A program made the translations under genes and the position numbers. The notes under the pieces were generated by a model, which made no database searches, was not told the DNA's origin, and saw only the letters and a program-made list of their open reading frames with translations. Below, piece after piece: positions 1-7,587 of a stretch of DNA of 17,143 nucleotides. Source of the stretch: CAZBGL01 sp964491375 (GTDB lineage Bacteria > Desulfobacterota > Deferrisomatia > Deferrisomatales > Deferrisomataceae); contig CAZBGL010000266.1 in the NCBI GenBank assembly GCA_964491375.1, forward strand, positions 1 through 17,143, in the 5' to 3' direction. Numbering within the stretch: position 1 is the stretch's first letter; each line of letters begins with the position of its first letter.

Positions 1-849
1 GCCGGCGGTGAGGGCGGCTTCCCTTCCGGGCCGGGAGGGCACCGCCTCGGACCTCTGGCGCCAGGCCTCGTACAGGACCACGGCGGCCGTGGCCGCAACG
101 TTCAGCGACTCCACCCGCCCCTCCATGGGGACCGTGAGCCGCAGGTGCGCGCCGGCCTCGAGCCCCGGGCTCAGCCCCCCTCCCTCCTGACCCAAGAGGA
201 GGACGAACCGGCCGGAAAGGTCCAGGGACTGGGGTGGGACTCCCCCCGATCGGACCGCTGCCGCGATCGGAAGAGCTGTTTCCTCGAGCCACCCCACCGG
301 ATCCTCCACGCGCACCGCCGGCAGGCGCAGGAGCGAACCCGCCGAGGCGCGAAGCGCCTTGGGCCCCCCGGGATCCGCGCACCCCGGGGTGAGCACGAGT
401 CCCGCGGCCCCGAACGCCTCGGCCGTCCGGGCGATGGTCCCCAGGTTGCCCGGATCCTGCACGCGGTCCAGGAGCACCAACGGGCCGGGCCGGGCCTCCA
501 GGTCCGACACGCCCCACCGGGGCGCACGGAAAACGGCCACCACGCCCTGGGGGGTCTGGGTGTCCGAGATCCCGCGGACCAGGGGAGGGCGGGCCACGAG
601 GATCGGGTCCCCACGACGCCGGATCCCCTCGAGCAGGATCCGGGACCGGGGATCCTCCCCGCCCCACCCTTCCTCCACCACCCACAGCCGCACCTCCAGC
701 CCCTCGGCGAACACCTCCTCGCAGAGGCGCAGCCCCTCGCCCACCCACACCCCTTCGCGGCGGCGGATCTTCCGGCTGCGGACCAGGCGCCGGACCCAGC
801 GGAGCCGCTCGTTGGTCCGGGAGCGCACTACCTCAGGGCTCGCCGGCAT
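1..849 (-). CDS. SpoU/TrmH-family RNA 2'-O-methyltransferase (3' end beyond the window)
   Basis: The frame is open from an ATG at 849 to base 1 (283 residues), so the stop lies outside the window. The family transfers a methyl group from S-adenosylmethionine to a ribose 2'-hydroxyl in tRNA or rRNA, using a trefoil-knot SPOUT fold. All three SPOUT motifs are visible. Motif 1 is DPGNLGTIAR at about 132-141, with Asn135 and the probable catalytic Arg141. Motif 2 is LGQEGGGLS at about 219-227. Motif 3 is SLNVAATAAVVLYE at about 248-261. The N-terminal 100 residues are basic and fit the SpoU substrate-binding domain (RSRKIRRREGVWVGEGLRL). Family members are usually 240-280 residues, so little is missing. 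The exact target (23S rRNA as in RlmB, or tRNA) cannot be told from the sequence. It follows the chemoreceptor gene on the same strand after 124 bp but is functionally unrelated to it. Confidence 0.9.
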   Translation of the reverse strand, partial: MPASPEVVRSRTNERLRWVRRLVRSRKIRRREGVWVGEGLRLCEEVFAEGLEVRLWVVEEGWGGEDPRSRILLEGIRRRGDPILVARPPLVRGISDTQTPQGVVAVFRAPRWGVSDLEARPGPLVLLDRVQDPGNLGTIARTAEAFGAAGLVLTPGCADPGGPKALRASAGSLLRLPAVRVEDPVGWLEETALPIAAAVRSGGVPPQSLDLSGRFVLLLGQEGGGLSPGLEAGAHLRLTVPMEGRVESLNVAATAAVVLYEAWRQRSEAVPSRPGREAALTAG

Positions 850-949
850 GGTGGACCTTTCGACGTGTCACGATCCCGGGGGCCGGAGGCCCGCGGGAAA
901 AGAGCCCCAACCCGAGGACTCTAGCGGGATCGGAAAGGCGAGGCAAGGC

Positions 950-967
950 CCGCCCGGGCTCGGGCGG
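950..967 (-). terminator. GC-rich hairpin after the chemoreceptor gene
   Basis: A perfect 7-bp stem (CCGCCCG / CGGGCGG) with a 4-base loop lies 6 bp past the chemoreceptor stop on the minus strand. Only a weak pyrimidine run (CCTTTCC) follows further downstream and there is no clean T tract. It is therefore a possible but unproven intrinsic terminator. Confidence 0.35.
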
Positions 968-973
968 TGGGGT

Positions 974-3040
974 TCAGCAGGATCCGGCCGGAAGCCGATA
1001 CCGTTCCACGTGACGGAGGAGCCGCGCAGCCGTTTCCGCCAGGGCATGGCTATCGCTCTGGAGGCGCTCCACGTGGGCCAGATCCTCCTGGGCCTGGGCC
1101 CCCAGCGCCTCCAGGTCCACCCGGAGCTCCTCCAGGGCCGAACGGAGCCGGGCGGCCACCTCCTCCAGGGAGCGGCTGACCTCGGTGACCTCCATGGTTC
1201 CCTGGGTGATGCGTTCGGTGCCGCGCGTCTGCGCGTCCACCGCGTCCACGGTCTGCCGGGCCATGGTCTCCATCGCCTGGAGGCTCCGGAGCACCTCCCG
1301 TGTGCGGCGCTCCTGGTCGTGCACCGCCGACACGATCCGGCCCACCGCCTGCCCCACCTGGAGGATCTCGCCGGCCACCCGCTCCGCCTCCTTGGCCTGG
1401 GCGCGGCCGGCCTCCTCGATCTCGCCCAGGCGCGCGGCCGCATGGGCGGCGCTTTCGTGGATGCCTCGGAGGAGTTCGGCGGTTTCCCTAACGAGCGCCT
1501 CGCCCTCGACCACCCGGTCCTTTCCGTCGGAGATGGCGGCGGCGGTCTCCCGTCCGCCGGCGAGCAGGCCGTCCACGATGGACCGGATCTCGCGGGTTCC
1601 CAGGGCGGTCTGTTCGGCCAGGCTCCGGATCTCGCCGGCCACGATCCCGAACGACCGGCCCTTCTCCCCCGCCTGGGCCGCGATGATCGCCGCGTTGAGC
1701 GAAAGGAGGTTCGTGCGGGCGGCCACTTCGTCGATCACCTCGAGCACGCGCCCCACCCGCTGGAGCTCCCCGTCCAGACGCTCGAACCGGGCGACAGCGG
1801 CATCCGCCGCTTCGCGTATCCTCGCCATGGCCCCCAGGGCGGCTCCCATCGAGGAGAGTCCTTCCCGGGAACGCTCCACCACGCCGCCCGCCAGCTCCTT
1901 TCCCTCGCGCGCCCCCCCACGGAGCGCCCCAGCCACCGCCTCGATGGAGGCCACCGAGGCCTCTATGGTGCGGGCTGCCTCGCCCAACTGGTCGGCCACC
2001 GATGCGACCTCGATGGAGGTCCGGCTGAGTTCGTCCATGGCCCGGGCAGCCGAGCCCACCCGGTGGGACAACCCTTCCATCTCGGCGCGAACCTGCTGGG
2101 TCATGGCCAGGATCTCCTGCACGCCCGCAGCCGTCTGGTCCGAGTGTTCCCTCAGCCGGTCCGCGGCCTCCTGGAGGGAGCGGGCGGTCTCCTCGGCGGT
2201 TCGGGCCCCGGCCACCCCTTCCTTCACCCGCCCGATCGTCTCTTCAACCCCTTGCCGGGCCCTCAGGGCCTCCGCGCCCAGGCTGCGGCTCTGGGCGTCC
2301 ACGGTCTCGGCCGCCCGGGCCAGGTTGCGCAGCCCCTCCACCAGCGCCATGCCCAACCGGGACGCCGCACGGGCCAGGGCCCCCATCTCGCGGTCGTTGT
2401 GGATCCGGAGCGGGCGGGTCAGGTCGCCCCGCGCCGCCGCCTCCAGGAACTCCAGGACCTCCTGGATGGGGCGCCGGAGGCCTTGTACCGTGTAGAGCGC
2501 GGCAGCGATCAGGGCGATCCATCCCCCCAAGACGCCGGCCCCGACCCAGTTTCGTATCCTGTGGGTCTGTTCCAGGAGTCCCCGGGCCCGTTCCCGCACC
2601 TGCCGGCGTCCCTCGGCGGCCAGGTGGTCGATCCGGAGGTGGATCTGGCGGATACGGGCCAGGGGGAGTCCTCGGGCGCTCCCCAGGGACCGCAGATCCC
2701 TGCGCAGGTCGGCCACGTCGGCCGCGGCCCGTGCGGCGGGGGGGGCTTCGATTTCGCGGAGCAGGGCCTCCAACCGGTCGAGGATCCGGAACACGGAAGA
2801 GAGGTCCAGATCCAGGGACTCGGCGACCCGGAGCAGGGCGATCTCCAACTCGGCCGCCGACTCGCTGGCGGCCAGCGCCTTCGAGAGCGCCGCCAGATCC
2901 CCCCGGGTCAGGGCGCGGACCGAGCGAGCCTGGCCCTGGAGTCCCCAGAGGGAGATGCCACCGATGAGCGCGAAGAGCCCGAGCGCCAGGCCCAAGGAGC
3001 GCAAAAGGGCTCGGAAGGTGGATACGCGGATGCCTTGCAT
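974..3040 (-). CDS. methyl-accepting chemotaxis protein
   Basis: This 688-residue transmembrane chemoreceptor would signal to a CheA/CheW array. TM1 is at about 13-34 and is followed by a mostly helical periplasmic sensor of about 130 residues. TM2 is at about 165-185 (GVLGGWIALIAAALYTV), then a HAMP linker at about 186-240, then a long coiled-coil signalling domain. The hairpin tip at about 434-478 contains ARTNLLSLNAAIIAAQAGEK and EIRSLAEQTA, the MCP signature in its AAIIAAQAGE form. There is no CheR-tethering pentapeptide at the C-terminus, which ends PAGSC. No PAS, Cache or 4-helix-bundle motif was recognisable, so the ligand is unknown. No other che gene lies in the window, so it is an orphan receptor. 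A sigma-28-like promoter sits just upstream (3084-3111), which would place it in the flagellar regulon. The start at 3040 puts TM1 at the correct distance from the N-terminus. Confidence 0.95.
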   Translation of the reverse strand: MQGIRVSTFRALLRSLGLALGLFALIGGISLWGLQGQARSVRALTRGDLAALSKALAASESAAELEIALLRVAESLDLDLSSVFRILDRLEALLREIEAPPAARAAADVADLRRDLRSLGSARGLPLARIRQIHLRIDHLAAEGRRQVRERARGLLEQTHRIRNWVGAGVLGGWIALIAAALYTVQGLRRPIQEVLEFLEAAARGDLTRPLRIHNDREMGALARAASRLGMALVEGLRNLARAAETVDAQSRSLGAEALRARQGVEETIGRVKEGVAGARTAEETARSLQEAADRLREHSDQTAAGVQEILAMTQQVRAEMEGLSHRVGSAARAMDELSRTSIEVASVADQLGEAARTIEASVASIEAVAGALRGGAREGKELAGGVVERSREGLSSMGAALGAMARIREAADAAVARFERLDGELQRVGRVLEVIDEVAARTNLLSLNAAIIAAQAGEKGRSFGIVAGEIRSLAEQTALGTREIRSIVDGLLAGGRETAAAISDGKDRVVEGEALVRETAELLRGIHESAAHAAARLGEIEEAGRAQAKEAERVAGEILQVGQAVGRIVSAVHDQERRTREVLRSLQAMETMARQTVDAVDAQTRGTERITQGTMEVTEVSRSLEEVAARLRSALEELRVDLEALGAQAQEDLAHVERLQSDSHALAETAARLLRHVERYRLPAGSC

Positions 3041-3045
3041 GGGTT

Positions 3046-3057
3046 CGGAACGTTCCG
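3046..3057. promoter_or_regulatory. 12-bp perfect palindrome in the chemoreceptor leader
   Basis: CGGAACGTTCCG is perfectly self-complementary and begins 5 bp upstream of the chemoreceptor ATG, where the ribosome binding site should be. It could be a repressor operator or could fold and mask translation initiation. The inner core GGAACGTTC also occurs just before the SIS gene start (minus strand, 16265-16273). Confidence 0.3.
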
Positions 3058-3083
3058 GCCTCGGGGGAAAACGTTTCGGTTGA

Positions 3084-3111
3084 TCATCGGCAGGCGGAGC
3101 CCCGGGCTTGA
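3084..3111 (-). promoter_or_regulatory. candidate sigma-28 (FliA) promoter of the chemoreceptor
   Basis: Read on the minus strand, TCAAG (3107-3111) is followed, after a spacer compatible with sigma-28, by GCCGATGA (3084-3091). The known consensus is TAAAG/TCAAG, then GCCGATAA. The -10 element matches 7 of 8 positions. The spacer is about one base longer than the E. coli optimum. Transcription would begin near 3077, giving a leader of about 37 nt before the ATG. Sigma-28 control is common for orphan chemoreceptors in flagellated proteobacteria. Confidence 0.5.
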
Positions 3112-3200
3112 GGACACGGGCCCTCCCGGTTCCTTTCCACCCCCTCGTTCTGTTACCGTCTTAACGCCTGGCCCACGGTCCTTCGCGGGAGGGGGAAGCC

Positions 3201-4388
3201 ATGGGGTCTGCCGACGTGGTCCTGTTCGCGGTGCCATGGTGCAACCGGTGCCACCGGATCCGAACGCTGCTGAGCGCGGCGGGGGTGAACTACCGGGAGG
3301 TCAATCCGGAGACCGACCCCGATGCGGCCCGGGAACTTCCGGCGCTCACAGGGGGAAAAATGGACGTTCCCGCCGTCCGGGTGGGAACGCAGGTGCTGGT
3401 GGATCCCGACGGGAAAACCCTTGCCGCAGCCCTGGGCGTGGAACTCCCGGCCCCGGACCGGATCTACGACGTGGTGATCCTGGGCGCGGGCCCTGCCGGC
3501 CTCACCTGCGCCATCTATGCCGCGCGCGAACGGCTCCGCACGCTCGTGCTCGACAAGGCCCTGCCCGGTGGTCAGGCGGCCCTCACGGAGCGGATCGAGA
3601 ACTATCCGGGGTTTCCCGATCCGGTGAACGGGGCCGAACTCATGGAGCGGATCCTCCGGCAGGCCCGGCGGTTCGGGGCCGAAATCCGCACGTTCGAGCC
3701 CGCAACCGGGCTGGAGCCCCGGGGCCCGGTGTTCCGGGTGCTCACCGACCAGGCGGAATACGTGGCGCTGGCGGTGGTGGTGGCCACGGGCTCGGTCTAC
3801 CGGAGGCTGGGGGTACCCGGGGAGGAGGAGCTGGTGGGCCGGGGGGTGAGTTTCTGCGCCACCTGCGACGCGCCGTTCTTCCGGGGCAGGCACGTGGTCG
3901 TGGTGGGGGGCGGCAACTCCGCGCTCCAGGAGACCGTGCACCTGGCGGACTACGCCGATCGGATCACGCTGGTCCAGGTGCTCGACCGGCTCACGGCCTC
4001 GGCCGTCCTCCAGGAGCGGATCCGCTCCCTTCCGGGGGTCGAGGTGCTGCTGAAGCACCGGGTGCGCCGCATCCTGGGCACCCAGGGCGTGGAGGGCGTG
4101 GAACTGGAGGATCTGGACTCCGGCACCGTGCGAACCCTGGCCTGCGAGGGGGTCTTCGTGTTCATCGGGATGGAGCCCAACGCCGGGTTCCTGGCCGGCG
4201 TGCTGGACCTGGATCCCCAGGGGTTCGTGGAGGCCGACCCGGCCACCCTCCAGACGTCCGTGCCGGGCGTGTTCGCGGCCGGGGACGTGCGCGCCGGGAG
4301 CGCCCGGCAGATCACGGCCGCCGTGGGCGAGGGCACCGTGGCCGCGTTCATGGTGCAGCGGTGGGTGGAGCGGCACCGCTCCCCATAG
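3201..4388 (+). CDS. glutaredoxin-thioredoxin reductase fusion flavoprotein
   Basis: This 395-residue protein joins a glutaredoxin/NrdH-like domain (about 5-80) to a thioredoxin reductase (about 88-390). The first domain has the redox motif CNRC (Cys14, Cys17) and the cis-proline site DVPAV (Pro57). The reductase has the FAD motif GAGPAG (95-100), the catalytic CATC (Cys219, Cys222), the nucleotide motif GGGNSALQE (236-244) and the second FAD motif GD (361-362). The expected reaction passes electrons from a pyridine nucleotide through FAD and CATC to the attached disulfide domain. The position of the usual NADPH-specific HRRxxFR motif instead reads VQVLDRLTA (about 258-266), so NADPH preference is doubtful. 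The ATG at 3201 follows a purine-rich ribosome site (GGAGGGGGAAG) and keeps the whole first domain. The ABC-class ATPase gene follows after 34 bp, probably in the same transcript. Confidence 0.93.
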   Translation: MGSADVVLFAVPWCNRCHRIRTLLSAAGVNYREVNPETDPDAARELPALTGGKMDVPAVRVGTQVLVDPDGKTLAAALGVELPAPDRIYDVVILGAGPAGLTCAIYAARERLRTLVLDKALPGGQAALTERIENYPGFPDPVNGAELMERILRQARRFGAEIRTFEPATGLEPRGPVFRVLTDQAEYVALAVVVATGSVYRRLGVPGEEELVGRGVSFCATCDAPFFRGRHVVVVGGGNSALQETVHLADYADRITLVQVLDRLTASAVLQERIRSLPGVEVLLKHRVRRILGTQGVEGVELEDLDSGTVRTLACEGVFVFIGMEPNAGFLAGVLDLDPQGFVEADPATLQTSVPGVFAAGDVRAGSARQITAAVGEGTVAAFMVQRWVERHRSP

Positions 4389-4422
4389 GGAAAACGCGAA
4401 AACCGGCAGGAGGGACCCAGAC

Positions 4423-6144
4423 GTGCCGAACCGCGACGATCTTCGCCGCACACTCCTCAGGCTGGACAACGGCCCCTACCCGGCCTACAAGGACATCCGC
4501 GGAACCTATGGGTTCCCGGACTTCACGCTCGTGGTGGACCACGTCCAGGGGGACCCGTTCGCCGCGCCGAGCCGGATGCGCATCCGGGTGCCCCTGGAGC
4601 GGGCGGGGTTCCCCCCGGAACTCCTGGCCACGGCGGCGCGCCGCACCGGGTTGTGTTCCCATCTGGCCCGGTTGTTTGCGGCCGAGGCCCGCAGGGCCAG
4701 CTCCAAGGCGGGCTCCGGCAAGAGCGGGCTCATCGGGATCGACGCTCCGGGTCAGGAGGTGCTGCCCACCACGGCGGTGCTCGTCCGGGACGGTGCGCTG
4801 GAATGCCGGTTCACCGTGGGGCTCCCCGCCCGCGGCCGGCGGATCCTGGGACGGGCCGCTGCCGAGATCCTGTGCGACGCGGTGCCCGCCGTGGCAGCCC
4901 GGAGCCTCTTCTACGCCAACCTGAACCCCAGCGCGGCGCGGCGGGCCGCCGAGGCCAACGAGGACGCCGAGCACCTCCGGAACCTCCTGGATCCCATGGG
5001 CCTGGTGGCGTTCGTGGCCGACGGCGCGGTGCTGCCCCGACGCTCCGGCGTGGACCCCAGGCCCATGGAACGCGGTGCCGTTCCCTTCGAGAGCCCCCCC
5101 AGCCTCCGGGTCGAGGTGGAGCTCCCCAACCGGGGCAAGGTGACCGGCATGGGCATCCCCCGAGGGATCACCTTGATCGTGGGCGGTGGGTTCCACGGCA
5201 AGTCCACCCTGCTCGAGGCACTGGAACTCGGGGTGTACAACCACCGGCCGGGCGACGGCCGGGAACTGGTGGTGACCGACGCCACGGCCGTCAAGATCCG
5301 CTCGGAGGATGGGCGGAGCGTGGCCGGGGTGGACATCCGGCCGTTCATCGCGGACCTTCCCGGCGGGGTGGACACCGGTTCGTTCTCCACCCAGGACGCC
5401 TCAGGCTCCACGTCCCAGGCCGCCAACATCATGGAGGCCCTCGAGGCCGGGGCCCGGGTGCTCCTGGTGGACGAGGACACCTCGGCCACCAACTTCATGA
5501 TCCGGGACCACCGGATGCAGGAACTCATCGCCAAGGAGAAGGAGCCCATCACCCCGTTCGTGGACAAGGTGCGCCAACTTTGGCAGGAGCGGGGCGTGTC
5601 CACGGTGCTCGTAATGGGTGGCAGCGGCGACTACTTCGACGTGGCCGACACCGTGATCGCCATGGACGCCTACCGGCCGGTGGACGTCACCGCCCGGGCG
5701 CGGGCGATCGCCGAGAAGTACCGGGCGGAGAGGCGGCCCGAGGGCGGGGAGCGCTTCGGCGAGGTCACGCCCCGGTTCCCGCTGGGCGGGAGCATGGACC
5801 CGAGCAAGGGCCGGCGCGACGAAAGCGTAAGAAGCCGGGGCGTGAAGACCGTTCTCTTCGGCACCGAAGAGATCGATCTGTCGGCCGTGGAGCAGATCGT
5901 GCATCCGGGACAGCTCCGGGCCGTGGGCGCGGCGCTGCTCCTGGTGCGGCGCCTGGCGGACGGCCGCCGGAACGTGGCCGGCATCCTGGACGAGATCGAG
6001 CGCCGGATCGCGCGGCAGGGGCTCGACGCCCTCGCGGACCGGCCGGTGGGGGACCTTGCGGGATTCCGCCGGTTCGAGTTGGCAGCCGCCCTGAACCGCC
6101 TGCGGTCGTTGCGGGTCAATACCGGGGGCTCCGAGGGCGCCTGA
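4423..6144 (+). CDS. ABC-class P-loop ATPase, COG3044 / PF09818 family
   Basis: This 573-residue protein matches the family once named predicted ATPase of the ABC class. Its N-terminal domain (about 1-240) begins LLRLDNGPYPAYKDIRG and contains SLFYANLNP. The P-loop domain follows, with Walker A GGGFHGKST (254-262), a signature-like stretch STQDASGSTSQAANIMEA (about 322-339), Walker B RVLLVDEDTSA (345-355) and a switch region VMGGSGDYFDVADTVI (about 397-412). No membrane segment is visible, so it is probably a cytosolic ATPase rather than a transporter. The role of bacterial members is poorly defined. A trypanosome homologue, MRB1590, is linked to RNA editing, which hints at nucleic-acid binding (established knowledge, not shown here). 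The start is GTG at 4423, supported by AGGAGGG at 4408-4414 with 8-nt spacing. It follows the thioredoxin reductase gene by 34 bp. Confidence 0.9.
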   Translation: MPNRDDLRRTLLRLDNGPYPAYKDIRGTYGFPDFTLVVDHVQGDPFAAPSRMRIRVPLERAGFPPELLATAARRTGLCSHLARLFAAEARRASSKAGSGKSGLIGIDAPGQEVLPTTAVLVRDGALECRFTVGLPARGRRILGRAAAEILCDAVPAVAARSLFYANLNPSAARRAAEANEDAEHLRNLLDPMGLVAFVADGAVLPRRSGVDPRPMERGAVPFESPPSLRVEVELPNRGKVTGMGIPRGITLIVGGGFHGKSTLLEALELGVYNHRPGDGRELVVTDATAVKIRSEDGRSVAGVDIRPFIADLPGGVDTGSFSTQDASGSTSQAANIMEALEAGARVLLVDEDTSATNFMIRDHRMQELIAKEKEPITPFVDKVRQLWQERGVSTVLVMGGSGDYFDVADTVIAMDAYRPVDVTARARAIAEKYRAERRPEGGERFGEVTPRFPLGGSMDPSKGRRDESVRSRGVKTVLFGTEEIDLSAVEQIVHPGQLRAVGAALLLVRRLADGRRNVAGILDEIERRIARQGLDALADRPVGDLAGFRRFELAAALNRLRSLRVNTGGSEGA

Positions 6145-6177
6145 GGGGGGCCCGATCCCTTCCCCCGGTCGGCCCGG

Positions 6178-6327
6178 TCACGGGCCCGCCCACTCCAGGA
6201 ACTTGGCGAGCCCGGCGGACATGCCGTAGAAGAGCAGGGTCCAGAAGGCGATGTGGGCTGCCTTGACCCACCAGGGCCGGCCACCCAGCACCCCGTTCCC
6301 CCGGTCGCTCCGGCGCTTTTCGCTCAT
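6178..6327 (-). CDS. 49-aa single-pass membrane protein coupled to the histidine kinase
   Basis: The ATG at 6325-6327 overlaps the kinase stop in an ATGA junction (4-bp overlap), a typical sign of translational coupling. The 49 residues have a basic N-terminus (MSEKRRSDRGNG) followed by one hydrophobic segment at about 24-42 (HIAFWTLLFYGMSAGLAKF). By the positive-inside rule the N-terminus should be cytoplasmic. I do not recognise the family. An upstream extension into the kinase region is rejected because that stretch codes for the kinase in another frame. It may anchor or modulate the otherwise soluble kinase, but that is inference from the overlap only. The convergent ABC-class ATPase gene ends 33 bp away. 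Confidence 0.7.
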   Translation of the reverse strand: MSEKRRSDRGNGVLGGRPWWVKAAHIAFWTLLFYGMSAGLAKFLEWAGP

Positions 6328-7406
6328 GGGCCGTCGTCTCTCCTGGCAGCGTGGGGCCCGGGGCAGCCTTCCGCCGGGATCTCGAACCAGAACCGGCTTC
6401 CGCCCCCCTCGAGGTTCTCGGCTCCCACCGTGCCCCCGTGGAGGGCCACCAGGTCCCGGCAGATCTGGAGCCCCAGGCCGCTGCCCCTCCCCAGCATCTG
6501 GAACACGGCTTCCCGCTTCTTCCGCCCGAACAGATGGGGCAGCACCTCCGGGTCGATACCCGGCCCCTCGTCGTCCACTTCGAACCGGACGCGCCCGTCC
6601 CGTTCCGTCACCCCCACCCGCACCGTGCCGCCCGCAGGGGTGAACTTGACCGCGTTCTGGACGAGGTTTCCAAGGGCCTGGCCCAGCCGGTCGGGGTCGA
6701 TGCGGATCGTCCGGACCGGCACCCCCCCCTTCAGTTCCACCCGCACCCCCGCGGGCTCGGCCGCGCTCCGGTGGAGGGCCAGCACGGGATCCAGGAAGCT
6801 CCGCAGGTCCACGGGCCGGGGACGGAACGGAAGCTGCCCCTGCTCGAGCCGCCGGGCGGTCAGCAGGTCCTCCACCAGGCGGTTCATGGCCGCCGCGGCC
6901 TGGAGGATGCGCTCCACGTATTCGGCCTGTTTCGGGCTCAGGCCGTCCGTTTCCGCCGTGCGTCGGAGCAGCCGCGCGAACCCCTGGACGGCCACCAACG
7001 GCGTCCGCAGGTCGTGGGCCACGATGCTCAGGAGCTCTTCCTTCTGGCTTTGGAGCTCCTGAAGCCTGCGGTCCCGCTCCCTGAGCGCGTCGCGGATGGC
7101 CAACAGCCGGTGCCGGCTCGCCTCCAGCGCATCGGCAAGGTCGGCCCCCCGGCCTTCCGGGCTCCGCCCGGCCAGGTCGTGGGGAGCCGGGCCCTCGCCG
7201 AACACCCCTTCCGTCACGGCCTCCCGCAGCACCTGGGCGAGGAGTGCCTCGGCCTCTTCCCAGGCGGCCCATGCCCCCCAATCGCCCCGGCTCTCCAACT
7301 GCTCCCGGAGCCGGCGGATCTCCCCCACCAGGGCCTCACGCTCCTCTTCCAGGGCCTGCAGGCGTTCCCGCACGGCCTCGGCCTCGGTCCCCACGGCTCT
7401 CCCCAT
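6324..7406 (-). CDS. soluble orphan sensor histidine kinase
   Basis: This 360-residue kinase has no membrane segment. The first 120 residues are charged and partly coiled-coil (RERLQALEEEREALVGEI and RDRRLQELQSQKEELLS), with no recognisable PAS or GAF domain. The dimerisation domain carries the H-box SIVAHDLRTPL with phospho-acceptor His131. The catalytic domain has the N-box NLVQNAVKFTP (Asn251), the G1 box DDEGPGID (278-285), the F-box region LPHLFGRKKR and the G2 box GRGSGLGL (306-313). It should autophosphorylate on His131 and pass the phosphate to a response regulator, but none is encoded in the window. GGAGGGG with 4-nt spacing supports the ATG at 7406. A 10-bp palindrome, GAACCGGTTC, lies upstream at 7445-7454. 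Its last base overlaps the start of the 49-aa membrane protein. Confidence 0.93.
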   Translation of the reverse strand: MGRAVGTEAEAVRERLQALEEEREALVGEIRRLREQLESRGDWGAWAAWEEAEALLAQVLREAVTEGVFGEGPAPHDLAGRSPEGRGADLADALEASRHRLLAIRDALRERDRRLQELQSQKEELLSIVAHDLRTPLVAVQGFARLLRRTAETDGLSPKQAEYVERILQAAAAMNRLVEDLLTARRLEQGQLPFRPRPVDLRSFLDPVLALHRSAAEPAGVRVELKGGVPVRTIRIDPDRLGQALGNLVQNAVKFTPAGGTVRVGVTERDGRVRFEVDDEGPGIDPEVLPHLFGRKKREAVFQMLGRGSGLGLQICRDLVALHGGTVGAENLEGGGSRFWFEIPAEGCPGPHAARRDDGP

Positions 7407-7527
7407 CCACCCCCTCCGAGATCCTCAACCGTTGCCCCGAAACCGAACCGGTTCCGACTCCAGTATGACCCAAGTGGGCGGCCCCGCGAAACCCGGTTGT
7501 GCCGGCGCCTGGAAGGGCCGGAGCGAC

Positions 7528-7562
7528 AAAAGAGCCCGCCGCTCCATCCCCGAGCGGCGGGC
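7528..7562 (-). terminator. intrinsic terminator after the PEP-CTERM gene
   Basis: A perfect 11-bp GC-rich stem (GCCCGCCGCTC / GAGCGGCGGGC, 7534-7544 with 7552-7562) with a 7-base loop lies 25 bp past the PEP-CTERM stop. On the minus strand it is followed by TCTTTTGTC, giving the expected T tract. It separates this gene from the downstream kinase pair, which therefore probably has its own promoter in 7407-7527. Confidence 0.8.
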
Positions 7563-7587
7563 GTCTTTCGTCGGCTCCTCGCCGTGC

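Noticed and set aside
171..614. 147-aa minus-strand frame inside the methyltransferase
   Set aside because: Another minus-strand frame encodes all three SPOUT motifs continuously from 849 to the left edge. This one is an out-of-frame shadow.
359..4924. Very long plus-strand open frame antisense to the methyltransferase and chemoreceptor genes
   Set aside because: It overlaps clear genes in other frames, has Pro/Arg/Gly-rich low-complexity composition and no domain. It is a by-product of high third-position GC.
6328..7281. Long N-terminal extension of the 49-aa membrane protein
   Set aside because: It lies wholly within the kinase gene in another frame and is Gly/Pro/Arg-rich. The ATGA overlap gives the natural start.
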